Shown here in pieces: positions 1-11,753 of a stretch of DNA of 64,000 nt. The position numbers were made by a program, and so were the translations under genes. Each line of letters starts with the position of its first letter. Position 1 is the stretch's first letter. The stretch is from Chamaea fasciata (lineage: Eukaryota; Chordata; Aves; Passeriformes; Sylviidae): positions 79,590 to 143,589 of the forward strand of contig JARCOQ010000178.1 in NCBI GenBank assembly GCA_029207755.1, written 5' to 3'. Below the pieces are notes generated by a model. The model ran no database searches and was not told where the DNA came from. It saw only the letters and a program-made list of their open reading frames with translations.

Positions 1-1850
1 AGACCCCTAGGTGACAGCCAGGGCACTCCCAGGGACACTCTGGGCACCCACAGGGACACCATGGCGACAGCCAGGGCACCCCAGGGACACCCAGGGCACC
101 CCCAGGGACACCAAGGGGACAGCCAGGGCACCCCAGGGACACCCAGGGTACCCCCAGGGACACCTAGGGGACAGGCAGTGCACCCCCAGTGACACCTAGG
201 GGACAGGCAGGGCACCCCCAGGGACACCGAGGGGAAAGCCAGGGCACCCCCAGGGACATTTAGGGGACAGCCAGGGCACTCCAGGGACACCCAGGTCAAC
301 CCCAGGGACACCTAGGAGACAGGCAGGGCACCCCAGGGACACCTAGGGGACAGCCAGGGCCTTCCCAGGGACACCTAGGGGACAGGCAGGGCACCCCCAG
401 GGACACCGAGGGGACACCCAGGGCTCCCCCAGGGACACCTAGGGGAAGGCAGGACACCCCCAGGGACACCTAGGGGACAGCCAGGGCACCCCCAGGGACA
501 TTTAGGGGACAGACAGGGCACTCCAGGGACACCCAAGGCACCCCCAGGGACATTTAGGGGACAGCCAGGGCACTCCAGGGACACCCAGGGCACCCCCAGG
601 GACACCTAGGGGACAGCCAGGGCACCCCCAGGGACACCCAGGGAACCCCCAGGGACACCTAGGGGACAGGCAGGGAACCCCCAGGGACACCTAGGGGACA
701 GCCAGGGCGCTCCCAGGGACACCCAGGGCACCCCCAGGGACACCTAGGGGACAGGCAGGGAACCCCCAGGGACACCTAGGGGACAGGCAGGGCACCCCAG
801 GGATACCTAGGGGACAGCCAGGGCCCGCCCAGGGACACCTAGGGGACAGGCAGGGCACCCCCAGGGCACCCCAAGGACACCCAGGGCACCCCCAGGGACA
901 CCTAGGGGACAGGCAGGCCACCCCCAGGGACACCGAGGGGAAAGCCAGGACACCCCCAGGGACATTTAGGGGACAGCCAGGGCACTCCAGGGACACTCTG
1001 GGCACCCACAGGGACACCATGGGGACAGCCAGGGCACCCCAGGGACACCCAGGGCACCCCAAGGGACACCGAGGGGAAAGCCAGGGCACCCCCAGGGACA
1101 TTTAGGGGACAGCCAGGGCACTCCAGGGACACCCAGGTCACCCCGAGGGACACCTAGGGGACAGCCAGGGCACCCCCAGGGACACCTAGAGGACAGCCAG
1201 GGCACTCCAGGGACACCCAGGTCACCCCCAGGGACACCTAGGGGACAGCCAGGGAACCCGAGGGACAGCCAGGGCACCCCCAGGGACACCTAGAGGACAG
1301 CCAGTGCACCCCCAGGGACACCTAGGGGATAGGCGGGGCACCCCTAGGGACACCTAGGGGACAGCCAGGGCCCCCCCAGGGACACCTAGGGGACAGGCGG
1401 GGCACCCCTAGGGACACCTAGGGGACAGCCAGGGCCCCCCCAGGGACACCTAGGGGACAGGCAGGGCACCCCCAGGGACACCGAGGGGAAAGCCAGGGCA
1501 CCCCCAGGGACATTTAGGGGACAGCCAGGGCACTCCAGAGACACCCAGGTCACCCCCAGGGACACCAAGGGGACAGCCAGGGCACCTTTAGGGACACCTA
1601 GGGGACAGGCAGGGCACCCCCAGGGACACCGAGGGGAAAGCCAGGGCACCCCCAGGGACATTTAGGGGACAGCCAGGGCACTCCAGGTACACCCAGGTCC
1701 CTCCCAGGGACACCTAGGAGACAGCCAGGGCCCCCCCAGGGACACCTAGGGGACAGGCAGGGCACCCCCAGGGACACCTAGGGGACAGCCAGGGCACCTC
1801 AGGGACACTCAGGGCACCCCCAGGGACACCTAGGGGACAGCCAGGGCACT

Positions 1851-2215
1851 CCCAGGGACACCATGGGCACCCCCAGGGACACCGAGGGGACAGCCAGGGC
1901 ACCCCCTGGGCACCCCAGGGACAATGAGGGCACCCCCAGGGACACCGACGGGACAGCCATGGCACTCCAGGGACAGCCAGGGCACCCCCAGGGACACCTA
2001 GGGGAAAGCCAGGGCACCCCAGAGACACCCAGGGCACACCCAGGGACACCTAGGGGACAGCCAGGGCGCCCCCAGGGACACCAAGGGCACCCCCAGGGAC
2101 ACCTAGGGGACAGGCAGGGAACCCCCAGGGACACCTAGGGGACAGGCAGGGCACCCCAGGGATACCTAGGGGACAGCCAGGGCCCCCCCAGGGACACCTA
2201 GGGGACAGGCAGGGC
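1851..2215. repeat. Recurrent module M1, copy 1
   Basis: This run of variant monomers recurs at 4141-4507 (offset 2292) and near 61790-62155. Recognisable landmarks in order are GGGCACCCCCTGGGCACC, a GGGACAAT(G/C)AGGG variant, GACACCGACGGGACAGCCATGG, a GGGAAAGCC variant, CCCCAGAGACACC, AGGGCGCCCCC and CCCCAGGGATACC. The same order of rare variants in three places shows descent from one ancestral segment rather than independent mutation. Confidence 0.85.
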
Positions 2216-4140
2216 ACCCCCAGGGCACCCCAAGGACACCCAGGGCACCCTTAGGGACACCTAGGGGACAGGCAGGCCACCCCCAGGGACACCGAGGGGA
2301 AAGCCAGGGCACCCCCAGGGACATTTAGGGGACAGCCAGGGCACTCCAGGGACACCCAGGTCACCCCCAGGGACACCTAGGGGACAGCCAGGGCACCTTT
2401 AGGGACACCTAGGGGACAGGTAGGGCACCCCCAGGGACACCGAGGGGAAAGCCAGGGCACCCCCAGGGACATTTAGGGGACAGCCAGGGCACTCCAGGGA
2501 CACCCAGGTCACCCCCAGGGACACCTAGGGGACAGCCAGGGCCCCCCCAGGGACATTTAGGGGACAGGCAGGGCACCCCCAAGGACACCGAGGGGACAGC
2601 CAGGGCACCCCCAGGGACACCTAGAGGACAGGCAGGGCACACCCAGGGCACCCCAGGGACACCCAGGGCTCCCCCAGGGACACCAAGGGGACAGCCAGAG
2701 CACCCCAAGGACAGCCAAGGCCCCCCCAGTGACACCTAGGGGACAGCCAGGGCACCCCAGGGACACCAAGGGGACAGCCAGGGCACCCCCAGGGACACCT
2801 AGGGGACAGCCAGGGCACCCCAGGGACACCCAGGGCAACCCCTGGGACACCAAGGGGACAGGCAGGGCACCCCCAGGGACACCCAGGGCACACCCAGGGA
2901 CACCTAGGGGACAGCCAGGGCACCCCAGGGACAGCCAGGGCACCCCCAGGGACACCAAGGGGACCTCCAGGGCACCCCCAGGGACACCCAGGGCACCCCC
3001 AGGGCCACCAACGGGACAGCCAGGGCACACCAGGGACAGCGAGGGCACCCCCAAGACACGAAGGGGACAGCCAGGGCACCCCCAGGGACACCTAGGGGAC
3101 AGCCAGGGCACTCCCAGGGACACCATGGGCAACCCCAGGGACACCGAGGGGACAGCCAGGGCACCCCCTGGGCACCCCAGGGACAATCAGGGCACCCCCA
3201 GGGACACTGACGGGACAGCCATGGCACTCCAGGGACAGCCAGGGCACCCCCAGGGACACCTAGGGGACAGCCAGGGCACCCCAGGGACACCCAGGGCACC
3301 CCCAGGGACACCTAGGGGACAGCCAGGGCCCCCCCAGGGAAACCTAGGGGACAGCCAGGGCACTCCAGGGACAGCCAGGGCACCCCCAGGGACACCAAGG
3401 GGACAGCCAGGGCACCTTTAGGGACACCTAGGGGACAGGCAGGGCACCCCCAGGGACACCGAGGGGAAAGCCAGGGCACCCCCAGGGACATTTAGGGGAC
3501 AGCCAGGGCACTCCAGGTACACCCAGGTCACCCCCAGGGACACCTAGGAGACAGCCAGGGCCCCCCCAGGGACACCTAGGGGACAGGCAGGGCACCCCAG
3601 GGACACCGAGGGGACAGCCAGGGCACCCCCAGGGACACCTAGAGGACAGGCAGGGCACCCCCAGGGCACCCCAGGGACAACCAGGGCTCCCCCAGGGACA
3701 CCAAGGGGACAGCCAGAGCACCCCAAGGACAGCCAGGGCCCCCCCAGTGACACCTAGGGGACAGCCAGGGCACCCCAGGGACACCAAGGGGACAGCCAGG
3801 GCACCCCCAGGGACACCTAGGGGACAGCCAGAGCACCCCAGGGACACCAAGGGGACACCCAGGGCACCCCCTGGGACACCAAGGGGACAGGCAGGGAACC
3901 CCCAGGGACACCCAGGGCACACCCAGGGACACCTAGGGGACAGCCAGGGCACCCCAGGGACAGCCAGGGCACCCCCAAGGACACCAAGGGGACCTCCAGG
4001 GCACCCCCAGGGACACCCAGGGCACCCCCAGGGCCACCAAGGGGACAGCCAGGGCACCCCCAGGGACACCTAGGGGACAGCCAGGGCACCTCAGGGACAC
4101 TCAGGGCACCCCCAGGGACACCTAGGGGACAGCCAGGGCA

Positions 4141-4507
4141 CTCCCAGGGACACCATGGGCACCCCCAGGGACACCGAGGGGACAGCCAGGGCACCCCCTG
4201 GGCACCCCAGGGACAATCAGGGCACCCCCAGGGACACCGACGGGACAGCCATGGCACTCCAGGGACAGCCAGGACACCCCCAGGGACACCTAGGGGAAAG
4301 CCAGGGCACCCCAGAGACACCCAGGGCACACCCAGGGACACCTAGGGGACAGCCAGGGCGCCCCCAGGGACACCAAGGGCACCCCCAGGGACACCTAGGG
4401 GACAGGCAGGGAACCCGCAGGGACACCTAGGGGACAGGCAGGGCACCCCAGGGATACCTAGGGGACAGCCAGGGCCCCCCCAGGGACACCTAGGGGACAG
4501 GCAGGGC
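4141..4507. repeat. Recurrent module M1, copy 2
   Basis: This segment carries the same ordered set of rare monomer variants as 1851-2215, 2292 bp away, with only a few substitutions (for example GACAATCAGGG in place of GACAATGAGGG). A third copy lies near 61790-62155. Confidence 0.85.
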
Positions 4508-6660
4508 ACCCCCAGGGCACCCCAAGGACACCCAGGGCACCCCCAGGGACACCTAGAGACAGGCAGGCCACCCCCAGGGACACCGAGGGGAAAGCCAGGG
4601 CACCCCCAGGGACATTTAGGGGACAGCCAGGGCACTCCAGGGACACCCAGGGCACCCCCAGGGACACCTAGAGGACAGCCAGGGAACCCCTAGGGACACC
4701 CAGGGCACCCCCAGGGACACCTAGGGGACAGGCAGGGAACCCACAGGGACACTGACGGGACAGCCAGGGCACACTCTGAGACCCCTAGGGGACAGCCAGG
4801 GCACTCCCAGGGACACTCTGGGCACCCACAGGGACACCATGGGGACAGCCAGGGCACCCCAGGGACACCCAGGGCACCCCCAGGGACACCGAGGGGAAAG
4901 CCAGGGCACCCCCAGGGACATTTAGGGGACAGCCAGGGCACTCCAGGGACACCCAGGTCACCCCGAGGGACACCTAGGAGACAGCCAGGGCACCCCCAGG
5001 GACACCAAGAGGACAGCCAGGGCACTCCAGGGACACCCAGGTCACCCCCAGGGACACCTAGGGGACAGCTAGGGAACCCGAGGGACAGCCAGGGCACCCC
5101 CAGGGACACCTAGAGGACAGCCAGGGCACCCCCAGGGACACCTAGGGGACAGGCGGGGCACCCCCAGGGACACCTAGGGGACAGCCAGGGCCCCCCCAGG
5201 GACACCTAGGGGACAGGCAGGGCACCCCCAGGGACACCCAGGGCACCCCCAGGGACACCTAGGGGACAGGCAGGGAACCCACAGGGACACTGACGGGAGA
5301 GCCAGGGCACCCTCAGAGACCCCTAGGGGACAGCCAGGGTACCCCAGGGAAACCACGGGCACCCCCAGGGACACCCAGGGGACAGGCAGGGCACCCCCAG
5401 GGACACCGAGGGGAAAGCCAGGGCACCCCCAGGGACATTTAGGGGACAGCCAGGGCACTCCAGGGACACCCAGGTCACCCCCAGGGACACCTAGGGGACA
5501 GCCAGGGCACCTTTAGGGACACCTAGGGGACAGGTAGGGCACCCCCAGGGACACCGAAGGGAAAGCCAGGGCACCCCCAGGGACATTTAGGGGACAGCCA
5601 GCGCACTCCAGGGACACCCAGGTCACCCCCAGGGACACCTAGGGGACAGCCAGGGCCCCCCCAGGGACACCTAGGGCACAGGCAGGGCACCCCCAGGGAC
5701 ACCTAGGGGACAGGCAGGGCACCCCCAGGGACACCTAGGGGACAGCCAGGGCCCTCCGCAGGGACACCTAGGGGACAGCCAGGGCACTCCAGGGACAGCC
5801 AGGGCACCCCCAGGGACACCGAGGGGACAGCCAGGGCACTCCAGGGACAGGCAGGGCACCCCCAGGGACACTAGGGCGCCCCCAGGGAACCCTAGGGACA
5901 GCCAGGGCACCCCCAGGGACACCTAGGGGACAGCCAGGGCCCCCCGCAGGGACACCTAGGGGACAGCCAGGGCACTCCAGGGACAGCCAGGGCACCCCCA
6001 GGGATACCTAGGGGACAGCCAGGGCTCCCCCAGGGACAGCCAGGGAACCCCCAGTGACACCTAGGGGACAGGCAGGGCACCCCCAGGGACACCAAAAGGA
6101 CAGCCAGAGCACCCCAAGGACAGTCAGGGCACCCCCAGGGACACCTAGGGGACAGCCAGGGCATCCCCAGGGACACCCAGGGCACCCCCAGGGACACTGA
6201 GGGCACAGCCTGGGCACTCTAGGGACAGCCAGGGCACCGCCAAGGACACCTAGGGGACTCGCAGGGTACCCCCAGGGACACCGAGGGAACAGCCAAGGCA
6301 CCCTAGGGACAGCCAGGGCACCCCCAGGGACACCTAGGGGACAGGCAGGGCACCCCCAGGGACACCTAGGGGACAGCCAGGGCACCCCGAGGGACACCTA
6401 GGGGACAGCCAGGGCCCCCCCAGGGACACCTAGGGGACAGCCAGGGAACGTCAGGGACACCCTGTGCACCCCCAGGGACACCCAGGGCACACCCAGGGAC
6501 ACCGAGGGCACAGCCAGGGCACCCCCAGGGACACCGAGAGGACTGGCAGGGCACCCCCAGGGCCACCTAGGGGAGAGCCAGGGCACCCCAGGGACACCTA
6601 GGGGACAGCCAGGACACCCCAGGGACAGCCAGGGCACCCCCAGGGACACCTAGGGGACAG

Positions 6661-9460
6661 CCGCGGCACCCCGAGGGAAAGGGAGGGCACCCCCAGGGAC
6701 ACCTAGGGGACAGCCAGGGCACCCCAGGCACACCCAGGGCTCCCCCAGGGACACCTAGGGGACAGCCAGGGCACCCCCAGGGACACCGAGGTCACCCCCA
6801 GGGACACCTAGGGCACCCCCAGAGACACTGAGGGCACAGCCAGGGCACCCTAGGGACAGACAGGGCACCCCCAGGAACACCTACGGGACTGCCAGGGCAC
6901 CCCGAGGGACAGGGAGGGCACCCCCAGGGACACCTAGGGGACAGCCAGGGCACCCCAGGCACACCCAGTGCACCCCCCGGGACACCTAGGGGACAAGCAG
7001 GGCCCCCCCAGAGACACCTAGGGGACAGCCAGGGCACCCCGAGGGACGCCAGGGCACCACCAGGGACACGTCGGGGACTGCCAGGGCCCCCCCAGGGACA
7101 TTTAGGGGACAGCCAGGGCACCCCAGGGACACCCAGGGCACCCCCAGGGACACCTAGGGGACAGGCAGGGCACCCCCAAGGACACCCAGGGCACCCCCAA
7201 CGACACCTAGGGGACAGGCAGGGCCCCCCCAGGGACACTGACGGGACAGTAAGGGCACCCCCAGAGACCCCTAGGGGACAGCCAGGGCACTCCCAGGGAC
7301 ACTCTGGGCACCCACAGGGACACCTTGGGGACAGCCAGGGCACCCCAGAGACACGCAGGGCACCCCCAGGGACACCTAGGGGACAGCCAGGGCACCCCCA
7401 GGGACACCTAGGGGAAAGCAGGACACCCCCAGGGACGCCTAGGGGACAGCCAGGGCACCCCTACGGACATGTAGGGAACAGCCAGGGCACTCCAGGGACA
7501 CCCAGGGCACCCCCAGGGACACTTAGGGGACAGCCAGGGCACTCCAGGGACAGACAGGGCACCCCCAGGGACACCTTGGGGACAGCCAGGGCACCCCAGG
7601 GACAGACAGGGCACCCCCAGGGAAACCTAGGGGACAGCCAGGGCACCCCAGGGACACCCAGGGCACCCCCAGAGCCACTTAGGGGACAGCCAGGGCACCC
7701 CCAGGGACAAGTAGGGGACAGCCAGGGCACGCCAGGGACAGCGAGGGCAATCCCAGGGACACCAAGGGGAAAGCCAAGGCACTCCCAGGGACACTCTGGG
7801 CACCCACAGGGACACCTTGGGGACAGCCAGGGCACACCCTAGGGACAGCCAGGGCACCCACAGAGACACCAAGGGCACAGCCAGGGCACCCCCAGGGAAA
7901 CCTAGGGGACAGCCAGGGCACTCCAGGGACACCCAGGGCACCCCCAGGGACACCTAGGGGACAGCCAGGGCACTCCCAGGGACACTCTGGGCACCCACAG
8001 GGACACCTTGGGGACAGCCAGGACACCCTAGGGACAGCCAGGGCACCCACAGAGACACCAAGGGCACAGCCAGGGCACCCTACGGACAGCCAGGGCACCC
8101 CCAGGGACACCAAGGGGACATCCAGAGCACCCCAGGGACAGCCAGGGCACACCCAGGGACACCTAGGGGACAGCAAGGGCACTCCCAGGGACACCAAAGG
8201 GACACCCTGTGCACTCCGAGGGACACCCAGGGCCCCCCCAGGGATACCTAGGGGACAGCCAGGGCACCCTAGGGACAGCCAGGGCACCCCCAGGGACACC
8301 GAGGGCACAGCCAGGGCACCCCCAGGGACACCGAGAGGACAGGCAGGGCAGCCCCAGGGACACCTTGGGGACAGCCAGGGCACCCACAGGGACACCCAGG
8401 GCACCCCCAGGGCCACCAAGGGGACAGCCAGGGCACCCCAGGGACACGCAGGGCACACCCAGGGACACCAAGGGGACCTCCCGAGTACCCCAGGGACACG
8501 TACGGGACAGTCAGGGAACCCCACTGACACCCTGTGCACCCCCAGGGACACCGAGGGCACAGCCAGGGCACCCCCAGGGACACCGAGAGGACAGGCAGGG
8601 CAGCCCCAGGGACACCTTGGGGACAGCCAGGGCACCCCCAGGGACACCCAGGGCCCCCCCAGGGACACCTAGGGGACAGCCAGGGAACCCGAAGGACAGC
8701 CAGGGCACCCCCAGGGACACCTAGGGGACAGCCAGGGAACCCGAGGGATAGCCAGGGCACCCCCAGGGACACCTAGAGGACAGCCAGGGCACCCCCAGGG
8801 ACACCTAGTGGACAGGCAGGGCACCCCAGGGACACCCAGGGCACCCCCAGGGACACCTAGGGGACAGCCAGGGAACTCCCAGGGAAACTCTGGGCACCCA
8901 CAGGGACACCTTGGGGACAGCCAGGGCACCCCAGGGACACCCAGGGCACCCCCAGGGACACCTAGGGGACAGCCAGGGCACCCTAGGGACAGCTAGGGCA
9001 CCCCAGGGACACCTAGGGCACCCCCAGAAACACGTAGGGGACAGCCAGGGCACCCCAGGGACACGCAGGGCACCCCCAGGGACACCTAGGGGACAGCCAG
9101 GGCACCCTAAAGACAGCCAGGGCACCCCCAGGGACACCTAGGGGACAGGCAGGGCACCCCCAGGGACACCTAGGGGACAGGCAGGGCACCCCCAGGGACA
9201 CTGACGGGACAGCCAGGGCAACTACAGAGACCCCTAGGGGACAGCCAGGGCACTCCCAGGGACACTCTGGGCACCCACAGGGACACCTTGGGGACAGCCA
9301 GGGCACCCCAGGGACACGCAGGGCACCCCCAGGGACACCTAGGGGACAGGCAGGGCACCCTAAGGACAGCCAGGGCACCCTCAGGGACACCTACGGGAGA
9401 GCCAGGAAACGCCAGGGACACCTAGGGGACAGGCAGGGCACCCTAGGGATAGCCAGGGCA
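6661..9460. repeat. 32-bp minisatellite array, second left block
   Basis: The same monomer family continues, but the variant mix shifts. Common forms are GGACACCTTGGGGACAG in place of the ACCATGGGG form, AGGGACAGGGAGGGC, and CACAGAGACACC followed by AAGGGCACAG. CATTTAGGGG units become rare. The minus strand is stop-free in one frame for 990 bases (7679-8668). That frame has no internal methionine and consists of degenerate GVPWLSPRCPWG-type periods, so it is a by-product of lost CTAG sites and frame-neutral 21-bp units. Confidence 0.93.
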
Positions 9461-9752
9461 CCCCGAGGGACACCTAAGTGACAGCCAGGGGCACCCCAGG
9501 GGACATCGAGGGAAAGCCAGGAGCCCCCTGGGACAGCCAGCTCACCCCCACGGCCCCCTCCACCTCCAGGAGGTATCAAAACCCTCCTCAGGTTCTTTGA
9601 TGCCTCAAATGGGCCGCCCAAACCTCCCGAATACCCCCCAAAGCACCCAAAGCAGGCCCACAGGACTCCCCCCAGACCCCCCCACAACCCAAAAACCCTC
9701 TTCACGACAACTCAGGACCCCCAGGATCCCCCCAAATCCGCGCCCCCCTCAC

Positions 9753-9822
9753 CCTGAGGTCCTGTTTGAGCCGCTCCACGTTGCGGACAGGCACCAGCTC
9801 ATCAAGCCCCAAGCACCAACAC
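9753..9822 (-). other. Candidate 70-bp exon, unidentified gene
   Basis: On the minus strand a pyrimidine-containing stretch ending CCCGCAG is followed by 70 bases and then by a GTGAGG donor-like site. In the open frame, with one leading base from the previous codon, the exon would encode 23 residues ending in LDELVPVRNVERLKQDLR. That sequence is charged and helix-like, unlike the repeat-derived peptides around it. The other copy (11450-11519) keeps both splice signals, the frame and 22 of 23 residues, with Q changed to R. I do not recognise the protein. A chance open frame in GC-rich DNA is the main alternative. Confidence 0.3.
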
Positions 9823-9827
9823 CTGCG

Positions 9828-9916
9828 GGACTGGGACGGACTGAGAGCACTGGGAGGGTGATCACAGAAACCTGGGATGGACGAAGAGTGGACTGGGATG
9901 AACTGGGATGAACTGG
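9828..9916. repeat. Degenerate decamer microsatellite (ACTGGGATGA type)
   Basis: The + strand reads as imperfect repeats of a 10-base word, for example ACTGGGACGG, ACTGGGAGGG, CTGGGATGGA, then ACTGGGATGA twice at 9892-9911. Runs of this kind, often read from the other strand as TTCATCCCAGT, are common in avian introns, which supports a bird host. The corresponding run in island 2 lies at about 11525-11612. Confidence 0.7.
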
Positions 9917-10036
9917 CAGACGTGTGGGGGTCCATGGTGGCCACTCGGTGCCTTACTGGTCTATACTGGGATGGGTCGGATGGCCCCAGGGGAGGGGGGT
10001 GAGGCCACACTGGTCCAGGACTGGGAGGGGAGTCAC

Positions 10037-10072
10037 CATGGCGCCGGAGGCGGAGTCGAGGATACGAGCGAG
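10037..10072 (-). promoter_or_regulatory. CpG cluster with Kozak-like ATG, possible gene start
   Basis: Six CpG dinucleotides fall within about 33 bases, whereas the surrounding array consensus has none. At the edge of the cluster, on the minus strand, is GCGCCATGG with G at -3 and G at +4. The ATG (10039-10037) is followed at once by GTGACT, which could also be a splice donor. From this ATG the frame closes after 28 codons. It may be a remnant 5' untranslated region or first exon of the same unknown gene as the candidate exon, or simply CpG-rich unique DNA. Confidence 0.2.
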
Positions 10073-10076
10073 GCAG

Positions 10077-11160
10077 GGACACCTAGGGGACAGCCAGGGC
10101 AACCCAGGGACACCAGGGCCCCCCCCAGGGGACACCTAGGGGACAGCCAGGGAACCCCAGGGGACACCCTGGGCACCCCCAGGGACACCTAGGGGACAGC
10201 CAGGACCCCCAGGGACACCCAGGGGCACCCCCAGGGACACCTAGGGGACAGCCAGGGCCCCCCCAGGGACACCTAGGGGACAGCCAGGGCCCCCCCAGGG
10301 ACACCCAGGGCACCCCCAGGGGACACCTAGGGGGACAGCCAGGGCACCCCGAGGGACACCCTAGGGGACAGGTAGGGCACGCCCAGGGACACCTAGGGGA
10401 CAGCCAGGGAACCCCCAGGGACACGTACGGGACAGCCAGGGAACCCCAGTGACACTCTGTGCATTCCCAGGGACACCAGGGCACCCCCAGGGCACCCCAG
10501 GGACCCACAGGGCACGCCCAGGGACACCTAGCCGACCTCCAGGGTACCCCCAGAGAGCCCTAGGGGACAGCCAGGGCACTCCCAGGGACACTCTGGGCAC
10601 CCACAGGGACACCTTGGGGACAGCCAGGGCACCCCAGGGATACGCAGGGCACACCCCCAGGGACAACCTAGGAGACAGGCAGGGCACCCCTAGGGACATG
10701 TAGGGGACAGCCAGGGCACTCCAGGGACACCCAGGGAACGCCAGGGACAGCGAGGGCAATCCCAGGGACACCGAGGGGAAAGCGAAGGCACCCCCAGGGA
10801 CATTTAGGGGACAGCCAGGGCACTCCAGGGACACCCAGGGCACCCCCAGGGACACCTAGGGGACAGGCAGGGCACCCCCCGGGACACCGATGGGACAGGC
10901 AGGGCCCCTCCAGGGACACCTAGGGACACCCAGGGCACCCCCAGGAACACCAAGGGGACAGCCAGAGCACCCCAAGGACAGCCAGGGTAACCCCCAGGGA
11001 CACCTAGGGGACAGCTAGGGCACCCCAGGGACACCAAGGGGAACAGCCAGGGCACCCACAGGGACACCCAGGGCACCCTCAGGGACACCTAGGGGACAGT
11101 CAGGGCACCCCAGGGACACCTAGGGGACAGCCAGGGCACCCTAGAGACAGCCAGGGCACC
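10077..11160. repeat. Array segment between the two islands
   Basis: About 1.08 kb of the 32/21-bp array separates the two islands and forms, with one island, a 1697-bp duplication period. Many monomers carry one-base gains not seen elsewhere, such as CCCAGGGGACACC for CCCAGGGACACC and runs of eight C. There are also left-block variants (ACTCTGGGCACCCACAGGG, CATTTAGGGG). No gene is visible. Confidence 0.92.
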
Positions 11161-11449
11161 CCGAGGGGACACCTAAGTGACAGCCAGGGCACACCAGGGA
11201 CATCGAGGTACAGGCAGGAACCACCCTGGGACAGCCAGCTCACCCCACGGCCGCCTCCACCTCCAGGAGCTATCAAAACCCTCCTCAGGTTCTTTGATGC
11301 CTCAAATGGGCCGCCCAAACCTCCCGAATACCCCCCAAAGCACCCAAAGCAGCCCACAGGACTCCCCCCAGACCCCCCCACAACCCAAAAACCCCCCTCC
11401 ACGACAACTCAGGACCCCCAGGATCCCCCCAAATTCGCGCCCCCCTCAC

Positions 11450-11519
11450 CCTGAGGTCCCGTTTGAGCCGCTCCACGTTGCGGACAGGCACCAGCTCATC
11501 AAGCCCCAAGCACCAACAC
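11450..11519 (-). other. Candidate 70-bp exon, second copy
   Basis: This duplicate of the candidate exon at 9753-9822 keeps its CCCGCAG acceptor and GTGAGG donor, the same length and the same open frame. One visible change turns the CAG codon into CGG, giving LKRDLR instead of LKQDLR. If the gene is real, having two copies within 1.7 kb means that one is redundant or the exon is duplicated within a single gene. Confidence 0.3.
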
Positions 11520-11719
11520 CTGCGGGACTGGGATGGACTGAGAGCACTGGGAGGGTGACCACAGAAACCTGGGATGGACGAAGAGTGGACTGGATGAACT
11601 GGGATGAACTGGCAGGCGTGTGGGGGTCCATGGTGCCTTACTGGTCTATACTGGGATGGGTCGGATGGCCCCAGGGGAGGGGGTGAGGCCACAATGGTCC
11701 AGACTGGGAGGGGAGTCAC

Positions 11720-11753
11720 CATGGCGCGGAGGCGGAGTCGAGGATACGAGCGA
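11720..11753 (-). promoter_or_regulatory. CpG cluster with Kozak-like ATG, island 2 copy
   Basis: This is the same cluster as at 10037-10072, with six CpGs and one C fewer (GGCGCGGAGG instead of GGCGCCGGAGG on the + strand). The ATG lies at 11722-11720 on the minus strand with G at -3 and +4. Its role is inferred only from composition and context. Confidence 0.2.

Larger units (their letters stand above)
1..6660. repeat. 32-bp minisatellite array, diverged left block
   Basis: Tandem monomers of 32, 31 and 21 bp fill this stretch with no unique sequence. Typical variants are the T-rich form, in which CACCTAGGGG becomes CATTTAGGGG; a form with ACTCTGGGCACCCACAGGG followed by ACCATGGGGACAG; and a C7 form in which GGGCACCCCC becomes GGGCCCCCCC. 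No long exact higher-order unit dominates, but modules of a few hundred bases recur, for example 1851-2215 and 4141-4507. Nearly every 32-bp unit has one CCTAGG, which is an AvrII site and puts TAG on both strands. Open frames here begin at GTG and follow the repeat period, so I do not call them genes. The same variant set returns after 55.08 kb. Confidence 0.95.
9461..10076. other. Unique-sequence island 1 inside the array
   Basis: Recognisable monomers fade out between about 9461 and 9530, and mostly non-repetitive sequence runs to about 10072, where the array resumes. The island has avian-intron-like composition: a C-rich, A-containing stretch at 9600-9740, a possible minus-strand exon at 9753-9822, ACTGGGATGA-type decamers to 9916, and a CpG cluster at 10037-10072. 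A second copy lies 1697 bp downstream (11161-11757), about 95% identical by eye with several small indels. The island may be the flank or intron of a minus-strand gene that hosts the array, or captured unique DNA that was duplicated with the array. I cannot name the gene. Confidence 0.9.

Noticed and set aside
2280..2345. Telomeric sequence, because CATTTAGGGG units contain TTAGGG
   Set aside because: TTAGGG appears once per variant monomer with no tandem TTAGGG tract. It arises from CC-to-TT change in CACCTAGGGG.
2729..3421. Collagen-like or structural repeat protein on the + strand
   Set aside because: The 230-residue frame has no Gly-X-Y periodicity and follows 32/21-bp units. Similar peptides appear on both strands all over the array.
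9531..9600. A second minus-strand exon ending at GTGAGC near 9540 (residues like NLRRVLIPPGGGGGRG)
   Set aside because: A donor-like site exists, but there is no clear acceptor or pyrimidine tract, and the copies differ by an indel next to the proposed donor. The glycine run comes from simple GGAGGTGGAGG sequence. Too weak to annotate.
9597..9911. 104-codon + strand frame through island 1
   Set aside because: It runs through the candidate exon on the opposite strand, starts at a TTG/ATG in C-rich low-complexity DNA, and its peptide is proline/threonine-rich filler. The splice-like signals and the charged peptide are on the minus strand.
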